From the NCBI GenBank assembly GCA_016722655.1, contig JADKIR010000005.1, forward strand, positions 124,001 through 188,000: a DNA stretch of 64,000 nt, given 5' to 3'. The stretch is from Cytophagaceae bacterium (lineage in GTDB: Bacteria; Bacteroidota; Bacteroidia; Cytophagales; Spirosomataceae). Below the pieces are notes generated by a model. The model ran no database searches. It had not been told where the DNA came from and saw only the letters and a list, made by a program, of their open reading frames with translations. The position numbers and the translations under genes are program-made. This document shows positions 43,790 to 52,630 of this stretch, piece by piece (position 1 is the stretch's first letter; the number at the start of each line of letters is the position of its first letter).

Positions 43790-43819
43790 AAATAGGCCAC
43801 AAGATATTGTGGCCTATTT
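43790..43819. terminator. Bidirectional terminator between the TPR and XRE genes
   Basis: A 13-bp perfect stem (AAATAGGCCACAA and its complement) with loop GATA is followed by TTTT on both strands. It serves the convergent genes ending at 43781 and 43888. Confidence 0.85.
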
Positions 43820-43887
43820 TATATTTTAATATTTAACATAATATAAATTATAAAACAAATCATAAATCAGAAAATAAGATATAATTA

Positions 43888-44304
43888 TTATTTAGGAATA
43901 AATGATTCAACCGTACCATCAGAATAAAAAATCATAACTTTTACTTCTTTTCTTTCCTGATTCGGTAAGGCCTGAGAATTGAATATTTTTTCTTCACCTT
44001 TATATTGTATGGGAATATTCAATTCTCGTTCATCATAAAAATCATCAGATCTAAATTGAAAATTAAGATCTTTGGCTAGTTTTTGAATTATTGTTTTGTC
44101 GATGTCTTTTTCATCTGAAATCCATTCATAACCGAGCTCAGGAAATTTGCTAATTATTTTCTGAATAATCTCCAGGCTGGGTTTATTTCTGTTAGAAAGA
44201 ATGTGGCTTATTATAGGTCTGCTAACGTTTATATAATCAGCAAATCTGGCTGCACTCAAACCAAGCCCTATAATTAACTTTTCTATCTTATCCCTTAATT
44301 CCAT
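43888..44304 (-). CDS. XRE-family transcriptional regulator
   Basis: This 138-residue regulator starts at ATG 44304 (MELRDKIEKLI). The helix-turn-helix is SAARFADYINVSRPIISHILSNRNKPSLEIIQKI, as in Cro/C1-type proteins, and a second part (about 65-138) has no recognised fold. The longer frame back to 44340 is rejected because its extra codons lie inside the promoter. That promoter (-33 TTTG complement 44338-44341, -7 TACATTTG complement 44309-44316, 21 bases apart) almost touches the start codon, so the mRNA should be leaderless or nearly so. A 7-bp inverted repeat overlaps the -7 element and suggests autoregulation. No toxin or phage gene adjoins. The target genes are unknown. Confidence 0.88.
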   Translation of the reverse strand: MELRDKIEKLIIGLGLSAARFADYINVSRPIISHILSNRNKPSLEIIQKIISKFPELGYEWISDEKDIDKTIIQKLAKDLNFQFRSDDFYDERELNIPIQYKGEEKIFNSQALPNQERKEVKVMIFYSDGTVESFIPK

Positions 44305-44306
44305 AA

Positions 44307-44341
44307 CACAAATGTAGCAAATTTGTGCAATAATTGACAAA
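44307..44341 (-). promoter_or_regulatory. XRE-gene promoter with overlapping operator
   Basis: On the minus strand TTTG and TACATTTG are spaced 21 bases. CACAAAT (44307-44313) and ATTTGTG (44321-44327) are a perfect inverted repeat with a 7-base spacer, spanning the -7 box. Binding there would block the promoter. Confidence 0.6.
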
Positions 44342-44557
44342 TAAATTCAAAATAAATAACATTTGTTAATTATATACATATACATACTTAAAATTATTGA
44401 CAAAAAAAGTCAACTTTTTTGCAGGATAATTATAAATAGAAAGCTTGTTGGATTTAATTTTTTAGGAGATAATATTTGCAAAAAGAATTTGGGTTTCGGC
44501 TTTGTGTTTTCCTATAATAAACTAATTGCTATATCCATTAAACTAATTAAGAACTAG

Positions 44558-44584
44558 GGACTCAGTTTTTTTTAAACTGAGTCC
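44558..44584 (+). terminator. Orphan terminator-like hairpin
   Basis: GGACTCAGTTT pairs perfectly (11 bp) with AAACTGAGTCC around a 5-base T loop and is followed by TATTTT on the plus strand. No annotated gene ends just before it, so it may close an unrecognised plus-strand transcript. Confidence 0.5.
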
Positions 44585-44654
44585 TATTTTAAGGGTTCCG
44601 GCTTTTGTGCTTTCAAATTATAAAAAAGTTTCTAATCTGCAAACTTATTAAAAC

Positions 44655-44688
44655 AAAAGGGGCTCAATTATTACATTGAGCCCCTTTT
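44655..44688 (-). terminator. Terminator after dapD
   Basis: A 14-bp stem (AAAAGGGGCTCAAT and complement) with a 6-base loop ends in TTTT on the minus strand, 19 bases past the dapD stop. Confidence 0.85.
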
Positions 44689-44706
44689 TAATTATTATTA
44701 TTCTAA

Positions 44707-45516
44707 TTAAACACTAACATTATTTTCTCTAAGTGCTTGATTTAATGAAGTTTTTAAGTCAGTACTTTCCTTTCTTTTTCCAATTATCAATGCACACGGT
44801 ATGCCATATTCTCCGGCAGGAAAAGCTTTCGTAAGCGTACCAGGTATTACAACTGAGTTATCAGGTACATGTCCGATATATTGAACAGGCTCCGGTCCGG
44901 TAACGTCAATAATCTTTGAGCTACCTGTAATCGTTACTCCGGCACCAAGTACTGCTTTTTTACCGATATGTGCTCCTTCAACCACAATGCATCTTGATCC
45001 AATAAATGCACCGTCTTCAATTATAACAGGGCTTGCCTGAGGTGGCTCCAAAACACCTCCAATGCCTACACCCCCACTTAAATGTACATTTTTACCAATT
45101 TGGGCACAACTTCCTACTGTGGCCCAAGTATCTATCATTGTACCTTCATCGATATAAGCACCAATATTTACATATGAGGGCATTAAAATTACTCCAGGGG
45201 CAATATAAGAACCATATCTTGCTACTGCAGGAGGAACCACTCTTACACCCAGTTCTTTATAGTTTCTTTTTAACTCCATTTTATCATGGTATTCAAAGAT
45301 TCCTGCTTCCAGGACTTCCATTTGTCTCAAAGGGAAAAATAAAATAATGGCTTTTTTCACCCACTCATTAGTCACCCATTCGTTATTGCTATTTAAATTA
45401 GCCACCCTAATTTCCCCAAGATCCACTCTTCTCACCACTTCATTGATAGCATCTACTGTACTTTTTTCTTTTAAAAGAGTTCTATCCTCCCATGCTGCCA
45501 ATATCAATTCCTCCAT
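44707..45516 (-). CDS. dapD: 2,3,4,5-tetrahydropyridine-2,6-dicarboxylate N-succinyltransferase
   Basis: DapD adds succinate to tetrahydrodipicolinate in the succinylase branch of lysine/diaminopimelate synthesis. The 269-residue protein has the N-terminal helical part (EELILAAWEDRTLLKEKSTVDAINEVV). Then comes a left-handed parallel beta-helix of hexapeptide repeats from about residue 105: VIEDGAFIGSRCIVVEGAHIGKKAVLGAGVTITG. The C-terminal block is PVQYIGHVPDNSVVIPGTLTKAF. The ATG at 45516 is the family start. dapB lies elsewhere in the same window (57615-58331), so lysine genes are not clustered here. No clear promoter was found upstream. Confidence 0.95.
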   Translation of the reverse strand: MEELILAAWEDRTLLKEKSTVDAINEVVRRVDLGEIRVANLNSNNEWVTNEWVKKAIILFFPLRQMEVLEAGIFEYHDKMELKRNYKELGVRVVPPAVARYGSYIAPGVILMPSYVNIGAYIDEGTMIDTWATVGSCAQIGKNVHLSGGVGIGGVLEPPQASPVIIEDGAFIGSRCIVVEGAHIGKKAVLGAGVTITGSSKIIDVTGPEPVQYIGHVPDNSVVIPGTLTKAFPAGEYGIPCALIIGKRKESTDLKTSLNQALRENNVSV

Positions 45517-45946
45517 TGTATTATTTTTATTATATTTTGAAATAGTTTTACTTAATTAAGATACACTTAAATTGTACGAAATCAATCTGTTAAAGTTATA
45601 AAATAAAAGACTTTTTCAGGATCAGAAATTTCATTTTTTTTACCCGAATATTATTTCGTTAAAGAAAAATATAATACAAATATAAGATTTTTTAGGTTAA
45701 GATAAAAAATAAAAGAGCATGCTAATGTACTAAAATTATTAGTAATATAGCTTTGTCTCTCCCCTATTGGTATTCTTTAAAAATAATACAATTTCCCCAA
45801 ATAAAAATCTTAAAACATATTGATTTTTTTAAAGATTGTGTGTTGCTTTTCATAGAATTAAGGCAATAAAAATACTAAATTGATATAGTAATTGGGAATA
45901 TTATTTCTAATTTTGTGAATCTTTTTTTACATAAAATTTGAAGACA
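45517..45946. other. 430-base divergent gap between dapD and gapA
   Basis: It must contain the promoters of dapD and gapA. Only a gapA -7 candidate can be placed (45908-45915). AT-rich, no gene, riboswitch or repeat that I recognise. Confidence 0.4.
45908..45915 (+). promoter_or_regulatory. gapA -7 element
   Basis: TAATTTTG (45908-45915), 32 bases before the ATG. No TTTG at 19-21 bases upstream. Confidence 0.45.
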
Positions 45947-46957
45947 ATGAAAAACATCAAAGTAGCAATTAATGGATTTGGCCGGATTGGTCGTTTGGTT
46001 TACAGACAAATATATAACATGGAAGGTATCGATGTTGTAGCTATCAACGATTTAACAAGCCCCAAAACCCTTGCTCACTTGCTAAAATATGACACAGCTC
46101 AAGGTAGATTTGAAGAAAAAGTGGAATCTACTGAGAATTCAATTATCGTAAATGGCGATTCAATTAATATTTATGCTCAGAGAGATCCGGCACAAATTCC
46201 TTGGGGATCACATGATGTAGATGTGGTTTTGGAATGCACAGGATTTTTTGCAGATGCCGCTAAAGCAAGTGCTCATATCACTGCTGGTGCCAAAAGAGTT
46301 GTGATTTCAGCTCCTGCTACCGGTGATTTGAAAACTGTAGTATTCAATGTTAATCATGACATTTTGGATGGAACAGAGACCATAATAAGTGGAGCTTCTT
46401 GTACTACCAACTGTCTTGCTCCAATGGCACAAGTTTTAGAGAATGAATATGGCATAGTTAATGGTTTGATGACAACTATTCATGCATACACTAATGACCA
46501 AAACACTCAGGATGCACCTCATGCAAAAGGTGATTTGAGAAGGGCAAGAGCGGCAGCACAAAATATTGTTCCTAATAGTACAGGGGCAGCTAAAGCAATT
46601 GGTTTGGTTTTGCCTAGTTTGAAAGGAAAACTTGACGGATCAGCTCAGAGAGTTCCAACCCTGACAGGATCATTAACTGAATTGACTTGTGTACTTGGCA
46701 AAAAAGTTACTGTTGAAGAAATCAATAAAGCTATGGCAGCCGCTGCTAACGAAAGCTTTGGTTACACAGAAGATGAAATTGTAAGCTCAGATATTATCGG
46801 AATCAGCTTCGGATCGTTGTTTGATGCTACTCAGACAAGAGTTCAAACAGTAGGTGATACTCAATTAGTGAGAACTATTAGCTGGTATGATAACGAGATG
46901 TCTTATGTATCTCAATTGGTTAGAACAGTGAAATATTTTGCCTCGTTGATTAAGTAA
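45947..46957 (+). CDS. gapA: Glyceraldehyde-3-phosphate dehydrogenase
   Basis: GAPDH converts glyceraldehyde-3-phosphate plus phosphate to 1,3-bisphosphoglycerate in glycolysis and the reverse in gluconeogenesis. The 336-residue enzyme starts at ATG 45947 (MKNIKVAINGFGRIGRLVYR); a TTG three codons upstream is less likely. The NAD-binding Rossmann motif has Asp35, which indicates NAD rather than NADP. The catalytic cysteine is C152 in ASCTTNC, and the YTNDQNTQDAPHAKGDLRRARAAAQN block is intact. It converges on trmB and shares its terminator. Monocistronic. Confidence 0.96.
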   Translation: MKNIKVAINGFGRIGRLVYRQIYNMEGIDVVAINDLTSPKTLAHLLKYDTAQGRFEEKVESTENSIIVNGDSINIYAQRDPAQIPWGSHDVDVVLECTGFFADAAKASAHITAGAKRVVISAPATGDLKTVVFNVNHDILDGTETIISGASCTTNCLAPMAQVLENEYGIVNGLMTTIHAYTNDQNTQDAPHAKGDLRRARAAAQNIVPNSTGAAKAIGLVLPSLKGKLDGSAQRVPTLTGSLTELTCVLGKKVTVEEINKAMAAAANESFGYTEDEIVSSDIIGISFGSLFDATQTRVQTVGDTQLVRTISWYDNEMSYVSQLVRTVKYFASLIK

Positions 46958-46980
46958 TTTCGAAATTAATTTCAACAATT

Positions 46981-47014
46981 AAAAAGAGCTTCAAATCACT
47001 TTGAAGCTCTTTTT
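46981..47014. terminator. Shared terminator of gapA and trmB
   Basis: A 15-bp perfect stem (AAAAAGAGCTTCAAA and complement) with loop TCAC. The trmB stop (complement 46996-46998) lies in the loop. T tracts on both strands make it bidirectional. Confidence 0.85.
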
Positions 47015-47670
47015 TTATGCCTGGCTTTTATGTAATGAATATCTGAGCCTTTTTGATGGAATAGTTGTTCATAGTGGGTTTTGATTTCAAAATGTTCTTT
47101 GTTGAGTTCGGAGAGATATAAGTTATCAGTGAAATCAATTATTTCAAATTCAGGATCAGACTTAATTACTTCCAGTGAATATTCGTATAAGAATTTACTA
47201 TCAGTCTTCAAATGAAATAAACCTTCGTTTTTTAAGTAGATTTTATATAAATTCAAAAATTTCGTATTAGTCAACCTCCTTTTTTCTTCTTTGTCCCTGG
47301 GCTGTGGGTCAGGGTGAATCAACCAAATTTCATCTACTTCATCAGGGACAAAAAACTCATCCAGATATTGAATTCCGGTCCTAAGAAATGCTACGTTTTT
47401 CAGGCCAAACTCAATTGCTTTTTTTGATCCTCTGGCTATTCTATCACCTTTTATGTCAATTCCAATGTAATTTGTCTCTGGAAATTCTTTTCCAAGTCCA
47501 ACGGTATATTCACCTTTTCCACAAGCAAGCTCAAGTGAAATTGGGTTTTGATTCTTAAAGTAAACCTCATTCCATTTCCCTTTTATTGTGGTATATAATT
47601 CTTTACCTCTTTCAATAACATTTTGAGCAGTTTGGTTATGTTCAAACCGGGGTAGTTTCTTTCTTGACAA
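46996..47670 (-). CDS. trmB: tRNA (guanine46-N7)-methyltransferase
   Basis: TrmB forms m7G46 in the variable loop of tRNAs. The 224-residue SAM enzyme has LELACGKGEYTVGLGKEFPETNYIGIDIKG, the cofactor site (about 50-78). It also has WLIHPDPQPRDKEEKRR, which contains the conserved catalytic D in DPWPK-like context. The late QLFHQKGSDIHYIKAR is the family C-terminus. It follows folC by three bases and is the last gene of the large minus-strand operon. Its final codons and stop lie within the gapA/trmB terminator. Confidence 0.95.
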   Translation of the reverse strand: MSRKKLPRFEHNQTAQNVIERGKELYTTIKGKWNEVYFKNQNPISLELACGKGEYTVGLGKEFPETNYIGIDIKGDRIARGSKKAIEFGLKNVAFLRTGIQYLDEFFVPDEVDEIWLIHPDPQPRDKEEKRRLTNTKFLNLYKIYLKNEGLFHLKTDSKFLYEYSLEVIKSDPEFEIIDFTDNLYLSELNKEHFEIKTHYEQLFHQKGSDIHYIKARHKKRASK

Positions 47671-47673
47671 TTC

Positions 47674-48972
47674 TTATAATTCGTTTAATTCTGAGACTAA
47701 ATATGTACTTCCACCCACAAAAATAATATCTTTTTGGGAGGAAATTGATCTTACATGTGCCAAAGCTTGATTAACATTTGTGTAGGTTTCAGATATTAAC
47801 CCATATTTATCTCCAAAATCTTTTAAAAAAGAAGGATTATGGGCCCTAAATGAGTCAAATGTGGTAAAATAATATTTTGCGTTACTGGGAAAGAGATCGA
47901 AAACCTTTTTTAAGTCTTTATCTTTTACAAACCCCAATATAAGATGTAAATTATCGAATTTAGCCTCAGAAAGCCTTTTTAAAGTTATTTTCAATGCATG
48001 TTCGTTATGTCCGGTATCACAAATAACCAATGGATTTCTATTTAATATTTGCCATCTGCCTTTTAAATTAGTATTAGTCACAACTTTTTTAATTCCATCC
48101 AACATGTTTTTTGTAGAAATGACTACACCAATTTTGTTTAAAACCGAACATGTTTGAAAAACACCAATTATATTAGCAATTTGATAAAAACCAACTAACT
48201 CTGAATTTACCTCAAAAGTATCCAAAGAATAATTATCAGTTATAGTAAATGAAAGTTTATCAATACTATCTTTCAGATTAGAAATATTAAAAGACTCTGA
48301 GGCAAAATATATATCAGAATGACATTCTGAAGCCTTATTATTAAAAACAGGAGCTGTTTCAGCATTATATTCAGAAATAATAACCGGAATCCCAGGTTTT
48401 ATTATTCCTGCCTTTTCTTTTGCAATCTCTTGTAAGGTATTGCCTAAAATGTCCATGTGGTCAAAACCAATATTGGTTATCAAAGAGCAGATAGGGCTAA
48501 TTATATTAGTAGAATCAAGCCTCCCTCCCAGCCCAACTTCAACCACTGCATAGTCCACTTTTTCTTCGGAAAATACCTTAAATGCAAGTGCTACTGTAAG
48601 TTCAAAAAATGAAGGTTCAATTTCTTCTATCAGTTGTTTATTTTTTTCAACAAAATCAACAACATAGCTTTTAGAAATTAATTCTCCGTTTATTCTGAAC
48701 CTTTCTCTGAAATCTTTGAGATGAGGAGAAGTATATAATCCTACTTTAAAACCGGCTTCCTGTAAAATAGAGGCTAAAAAATGAGAACTACTACCCTTTC
48801 CGTTGGTACCGGCAATATGAATGCTCTTAAAATCATTCTGCGGGTTTCCAAGAGCTTCACACAGAAGTTTTATATTGGTAAGCTTTGGTTTTATAGCCTT
48901 TTTACCTAATTTTTGAAAAACAGGTAATTGACTGTAAAGATATTCGATGGTTTGATCGTAAGTCATTCCCAA
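47674..48972 (-). CDS. folC: Folylpolyglutamate synthase / dihydrofolate synthase
   Basis: FolC adds glutamate to dihydropteroate and then lengthens the polyglutamate tail of folates. The 432-residue Mur-ligase-type protein shows the P-loop HIAGTNGKGSSSHFLASILQEAGF (about 51-75), YTSPHLKDFRERFRING, VGLGGRLDSTN and LITNIGFDHMDILGNT. The C-terminal domain follows with WQILNRNPLVICDTGHNEHAL. A duplicated or separate dihydrofolate synthase is not seen, so it likely performs both roles. It lies between the TonB-like gene and trmB with three-base spacings. Confidence 0.95.
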   Translation of the reverse strand: MGMTYDQTIEYLYSQLPVFQKLGKKAIKPKLTNIKLLCEALGNPQNDFKSIHIAGTNGKGSSSHFLASILQEAGFKVGLYTSPHLKDFRERFRINGELISKSYVVDFVEKNKQLIEEIEPSFFELTVALAFKVFSEEKVDYAVVEVGLGGRLDSTNIISPICSLITNIGFDHMDILGNTLQEIAKEKAGIIKPGIPVIISEYNAETAPVFNNKASECHSDIYFASESFNISNLKDSIDKLSFTITDNYSLDTFEVNSELVGFYQIANIIGVFQTCSVLNKIGVVISTKNMLDGIKKVVTNTNLKGRWQILNRNPLVICDTGHNEHALKITLKRLSEAKFDNLHLILGFVKDKDLKKVFDLFPSNAKYYFTTFDSFRAHNPSFLKDFGDKYGLISETYTNVNQALAHVRSISSQKDIIFVGGSTYLVSELNEL

Positions 48973-48975
48973 ATA

Positions 48976-49917
48976 TTATCCCCTGGTGATATTAATGGTA
49001 ATTGTACCTGTTGATCTTGGCGGTGGTGTACCTTCAGGTACCAGGTTGGTTTTTAGTTTTTTGGTAATTTGAGATTTGTAATAATTTGTAACTGAAGGAC
49101 TTAGAGAAGTTTCTACAACATCAATTCTTTGTACATCACCAAAATCATCAATAATAACTTTGAATTTTATTCTACCAGTTTCCGATGAATTATCTTTCGG
49201 AATATTCAAAGGGCCTTTATTTTTCCAACCTGAAATACTCACTGAAGCACCACTATTACCGGTTCCGGAACCACCTTTTCCTGGTTTACCCATCATACTT
49301 TTTCCGTCCATTGTACCTCGAGGATCACCTTTATCACCTACTTCGCCAGGTTTGCCATCTCCATTATTATTTCCACCAATACCCGATTTCGTACCAATTG
49401 TTCCATTTGAATTACTACTACCTGTTCCTGGTTTTTTAAAAATCGATCCGTTATCTACTGAGCGTTCCGGTTTTGGGGCAGCTGGTGTGGTAGTTTTGGA
49501 ATTGTTGTTTGCTTCGGTGGCAGGTTTAGAAGGCTTAGTTGGCTCTTTGCTTTCTTTCATAGTGACTTTCGAATCTTCATCAGAAGTCAAAACTTTTGAA
49601 GGTGTTGCCTTTACTGGTTCTGATTTTTCGGTTACCGGTGCGGGTTTACTTATTTCCACGTTCTTTGGAGATTCGTTTCCGGCTGGTGGGGCGGCTTCAA
49701 AATTGTTTTTGGAGTCATTGGCCTGGTTATGTGTTTGGATGTCACCAGAGCCAACTAAATCAACTCCATAGTTTAAATCCACACCCATTGCCAATTCTTC
49801 CACAGGTTCATAGGCAATTTTAATCAAATATAATGAAACTAAAATGGCAGCATAAATAAATGCACTAATAGCCATTGCCTTAATTTCGTGACTTTTATTT
49901 TGATCTATAGCTTGCAC
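48976..49917 (-). CDS. TonB-like energy transducer with a Pro/Lys/Gly-rich linker
   Basis: This 313-residue protein has one N-terminal membrane helix (AMAISAFIYAAILVSLYLI), a long low-complexity periplasmic linker (about 60-235, with KPAPVTEKSEPVKATPSK and GNNNGDGKPGEVGDKGDP). The C-terminal domain (GRIKFKVIIDDFGDVQRIDVVETS...ITKKLKTNLVPEGTPPP) has the arrangement of TonB/TolA-type C-domains. TonB carries energy from ExbB/ExbD to outer membrane receptors; no exbBD is near. It lies between the HU/SPOR gene (12 bases) and folC (3 bases). Its likely partners are the outer membrane barrel and TPR proteins of the same operon, by inference. Confidence 0.8.
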   Translation of the reverse strand: MQAIDQNKSHEIKAMAISAFIYAAILVSLYLIKIAYEPVEELAMGVDLNYGVDLVGSGDIQTHNQANDSKNNFEAAPPAGNESPKNVEISKPAPVTEKSEPVKATPSKVLTSDEDSKVTMKESKEPTKPSKPATEANNNSKTTTPAAPKPERSVDNGSIFKKPGTGSSNSNGTIGTKSGIGGNNNGDGKPGEVGDKGDPRGTMDGKSMMGKPGKGGSGTGNSGASVSISGWKNKGPLNIPKDNSSETGRIKFKVIIDDFGDVQRIDVVETSLSPSVTNYYKSQITKKLKTNLVPEGTPPPRSTGTITINITRG

Positions 49918-49929
49918 AATATTAAATTT

Positions 49930-50913
49930 TTATTGGTAAACGGGCCTTTCGCCGGTTAATTGTTCTATTTTATCAACAAATTCTTTTGCCTGTTCCTCTG
50001 ATTCGGCCGAAACATAAACTTTATATTTGCCACCACTGGGTCTGACTTTTGCCGGAATTCCGTTTTCAGCCAAATAAGTGGCCAGATTATCAACATTTTC
50101 TCTAACTTTAAAAATACCGATATTAATGGTATAATTAGATTTGGTATTTTCAATGTCTTTATTGCTACTTGAAATGCTACTGGATTTTTCTGTAACGATA
50201 TTTTTCGAGGCCAGAGGTTTCCTGATATTCGTATCTTGATTATTTATTTCAGGGATATTCTTTTCCGCTTTATCCAGCGAATCAATTTCTTCAACAAGTG
50301 TTTGTATTGGCCTTTTATTTGGGGAATTTTTCAAAAAATTATATGCCAAACCCGTTGACAACAAAACAATTGGCAATAAAAATAAAAAATACTTAAACCA
50401 GTTTGTCTGGTTTGAACCGGTATTGATATTTTTAATTACTTTTTCCTGTCTTGTCTTGATTTTTTTTGGAATATACTCTTGGGTGATGACCGAGGCTTTT
50501 TCCTGAAAAGTTTTTATTGGTTGTACGGCGTGAGTAACTTTATCAACTAACTGATTTCTTTCAGGAAAAAACTCAATCAATCCACTTTGGCCTTTAAAAA
50601 ACATACCAAAACCTTCCCAGTCATATTTATCCTTTAATAAAATCTCTTTTTTAAAGCCTCTTAAAAAGTCCTGGTATTCAATTTCCGTAAAATTGTTTGG
50701 GATTGAAAGTGATTTTGAAAGATAGTTAATTAGTTTATTATCAGGGTCTTTAGTGATAATGTTCTCAAATCTAAGAGTTTTTTTACTTTCTACCAATTGA
50801 TTTTCACCATTGAAATAGGGCTTGGAATATTCAAAAATAAATGCACCAATCTCTGGAAGAATTATAAAATCCTGTCCGTGAATAATTGATAATATTTCTT
50901 TTTGAATGTTCAA
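49930..50913 (-). CDS. HU-CCDC81-like / SPOR domain membrane protein
   Basis: This 327-residue protein has an N-terminal domain of the HU-CCDC81-SPOR type (about 1-130: INIQKEILSI...DFIILPEIGAFIFEYSKPYF, DWEGFGMFF). A membrane helix follows (FKYFLFLLPIVLLSTGLAYNFL, about 172-193), then a linker rich in Ser, Lys, Asn (about 200-245). The C-terminal SPOR domain (NYTINIGIFKVRENVDNLATYLAENGIPAKVRPSGGKYKVYVSAESEEQAKEFV) binds denuded peptidoglycan strands. The cytoplasmic half and the periplasmic SPOR together suggest a link between a cytoplasmic partner and the wall, as in septal proteins. It lies in the long envelope operon. Confidence 0.85.
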   Translation of the reverse strand: MNIQKEILSIIHGQDFIILPEIGAFIFEYSKPYFNGENQLVESKKTLRFENIITKDPDNKLINYLSKSLSIPNNFTEIEYQDFLRGFKKEILLKDKYDWEGFGMFFKGQSGLIEFFPERNQLVDKVTHAVQPIKTFQEKASVITQEYIPKKIKTRQEKVIKNINTGSNQTNWFKYFLFLLPIVLLSTGLAYNFLKNSPNKRPIQTLVEEIDSLDKAEKNIPEINNQDTNIRKPLASKNIVTEKSSSISSSNKDIENTKSNYTINIGIFKVRENVDNLATYLAENGIPAKVRPSGGKYKVYVSAESEEQAKEFVDKIEQLTGERPVYQ

Positions 50914-50927
50914 TTTATTAGGAAATG

Positions 50928-52628
50928 TTATAGAGAAACGTTGATACCAGCAACAAAGTTAAGCCCCATTTGCGGATAATTGTAATATCTCTGATAGTTT
51001 TGCCCTACAATATTATTCAATTTTACGAAAGCTGAAAACTGTTTGCTGAATAAATATGTAAATTCAGTATTTAAATCAGCGATATTTTTGAGTTTTACAG
51101 TTTCCATTGTCATTATATCTCTGGCATATAAACCACCCATAAAATAAAAATCAACAGATGAAACTATTTTTTCGGCAAGCGTAAAAGTGTTTCCTAAACG
51201 AGCTGTAAAGGCAGGTCTATGGAAAGGCTTATCAAATTTGACCGTTTCATAATAATTGTAATCCAGTTTTAGGTTAGGCTTCCAATTGTCAAAGTTAGAA
51301 TAACCAAATTCTCCGGAGAAATTAATAAAATCGGTCAATTCATCTTCATACTCAATTTGAAACTTAGTAACATTAACAGGAAAACCTGTTGGTGAAAATG
51401 TACTACCCTCGTATTGTGTATAGTAATAAAGGTTTTGATATTTACCATAAGAAATTTTTGCATTGTAACTTACCCCGGAATACATCTCAGCTCTAGAGCC
51501 AATGTAAAAATCACTGGTTTTATAAGTATTTAAAAGGTTGGCCTGTTCAACAAGAAAAGGATTCTCGTTTAAAAAGGAATGCAGGGTACTTCTGATAATG
51601 TCGCCATCATATCCGACAAAGAAATATGTGAGTGAAGGGGTTTTATATGATAATAATGCCGTTGGAAAACCTTTGGTTGTGTTTATGTTCTCGATTTGAT
51701 CAAATTCATTAACTGCTTTGAAACCAATTTTTGCAGATATTTTTCCAAAATCAAATCTAAAACCGGGTTCTACCCTGAAAAGATTTCTTTTTCTTACCGG
51801 GTTAAATTCATAATTGTCAGAGCGATGCGTAATGTAAGCTTCAGCATCTAAAAGAGCAGTAATATTATCTTTTTTTACAGGAAAAAACGCATGAAAATTA
51901 GTACCCCAGTCTGTTTCAGCTGCGTCATAATGATCAGATAATGATTTGATGCTGGTTGTTAAAGAATAATCAACTATGGGTTTTGGGTTAGTGTTTTCGA
52001 ATGTTCCTGAAAACGACAATAAGTTTAGAACCTGTTTCAGGTCTTCAGGCTTATAATCCCTATGAACTGTTGTATCGTAACCATAGAAAAAGTATTTTCT
52101 TCGTTCATAACCCGCATCGACTTTTAGTTCGTAATTTTTCTGATGGTATTTTCCATTTAAATTTACTTTTGCATTGCTGTTTCCAGAATTCTGGCTTTGG
52201 ATTGGACCTCTTTTTGCTGAATTAAGCATGCCAGAAAGTCCGTATATTAGTTTGCGGTTTTGGTCAGAATTTATATAAGTTTCTCCATAAAACCTTCCAA
52301 AATTTCCAGCTCCTATTTTCAGATAATTCCGGTAACCAAGAATCTCTTCATCCATGGCTTTTTTAGTTACAGGATTTACCACTGATGGTACAAACCTGGT
52401 TTCTTCCACAGCCGTTGGTTTTCTGTCATAAAAAGAATAGGTCATTTTCTTTTCCTTCTTTTCAGCAACAATCGGCGGTATTTTTTCTAAAATCCTGTTA
52501 GCTTTCGGAACTACTATTTCCTTTTCCTTTTTAATGTTAATTTCTTCATTAACAACTTCTTTTTGGGCTAATAACGAAGTCGAAACCAAGCACGAAATTA
52601 CTATCGTTGTTATTTTCTTAAATGCCAT
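50928..52628 (-). CDS. Outer membrane beta-barrel protein, function unknown
   Basis: This 566-residue protein has a signal peptide (MAFKKITTIVISCLVSTSLLAQ). After about 90 residues of soluble, charged sequence come many amphipathic strands with aromatic ends, for example GLSGMLNSAKRGP, YELKVDAGYERRKYFFYG, FHAFFPVKKDNITALLDAEAYIT, FRVEPGFRFDFGKISAKIGFK. The last strand (YPQMGLNFVAGINVSL) ends in a hydrophobic residue pattern suitable for BamA-type insertion. No TonB plug or TonB box is visible, so it is not a normal TonB-dependent receptor, even though a TonB-like gene follows. It is 2 bases downstream of the TPR gene. Substrate unknown. Confidence 0.75.
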   Translation of the reverse strand: MAFKKITTIVISCLVSTSLLAQKEVVNEEINIKKEKEIVVPKANRILEKIPPIVAEKKEKKMTYSFYDRKPTAVEETRFVPSVVNPVTKKAMDEEILGYRNYLKIGAGNFGRFYGETYINSDQNRKLIYGLSGMLNSAKRGPIQSQNSGNSNAKVNLNGKYHQKNYELKVDAGYERRKYFFYGYDTTVHRDYKPEDLKQVLNLLSFSGTFENTNPKPIVDYSLTTSIKSLSDHYDAAETDWGTNFHAFFPVKKDNITALLDAEAYITHRSDNYEFNPVRKRNLFRVEPGFRFDFGKISAKIGFKAVNEFDQIENINTTKGFPTALLSYKTPSLTYFFVGYDGDIIRSTLHSFLNENPFLVEQANLLNTYKTSDFYIGSRAEMYSGVSYNAKISYGKYQNLYYYTQYEGSTFSPTGFPVNVTKFQIEYEDELTDFINFSGEFGYSNFDNWKPNLKLDYNYYETVKFDKPFHRPAFTARLGNTFTLAEKIVSSVDFYFMGGLYARDIMTMETVKLKNIADLNTEFTYLFSKQFSAFVKLNNIVGQNYQRYYNYPQMGLNFVAGINVSL

Positions 52629-52630
52629 TT

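Larger units (their letters stand above)
44341..44706. other. 366-base gap between the XRE and dapD genes
   Basis: It holds two hairpins (44558-44587 and 44655-44690) and no convincing gene. A 64-codon plus-strand frame (44363-44557) has composition like non-coding sequence. Confidence 0.45.

Noticed and set aside
44363..44557. 64-codon plus-strand frame before the orphan hairpin
   Set aside because: It starts in AT-rich repetitive sequence, has no promoter and ends in the hairpin stem; composition is that of chance.
49160..49771. 203-codon plus-strand frame opposite the TonB-like gene
   Set aside because: Its composition (Pro/Leu/Phe) is the mirror of the Gly/Lys-rich linker on the true strand.
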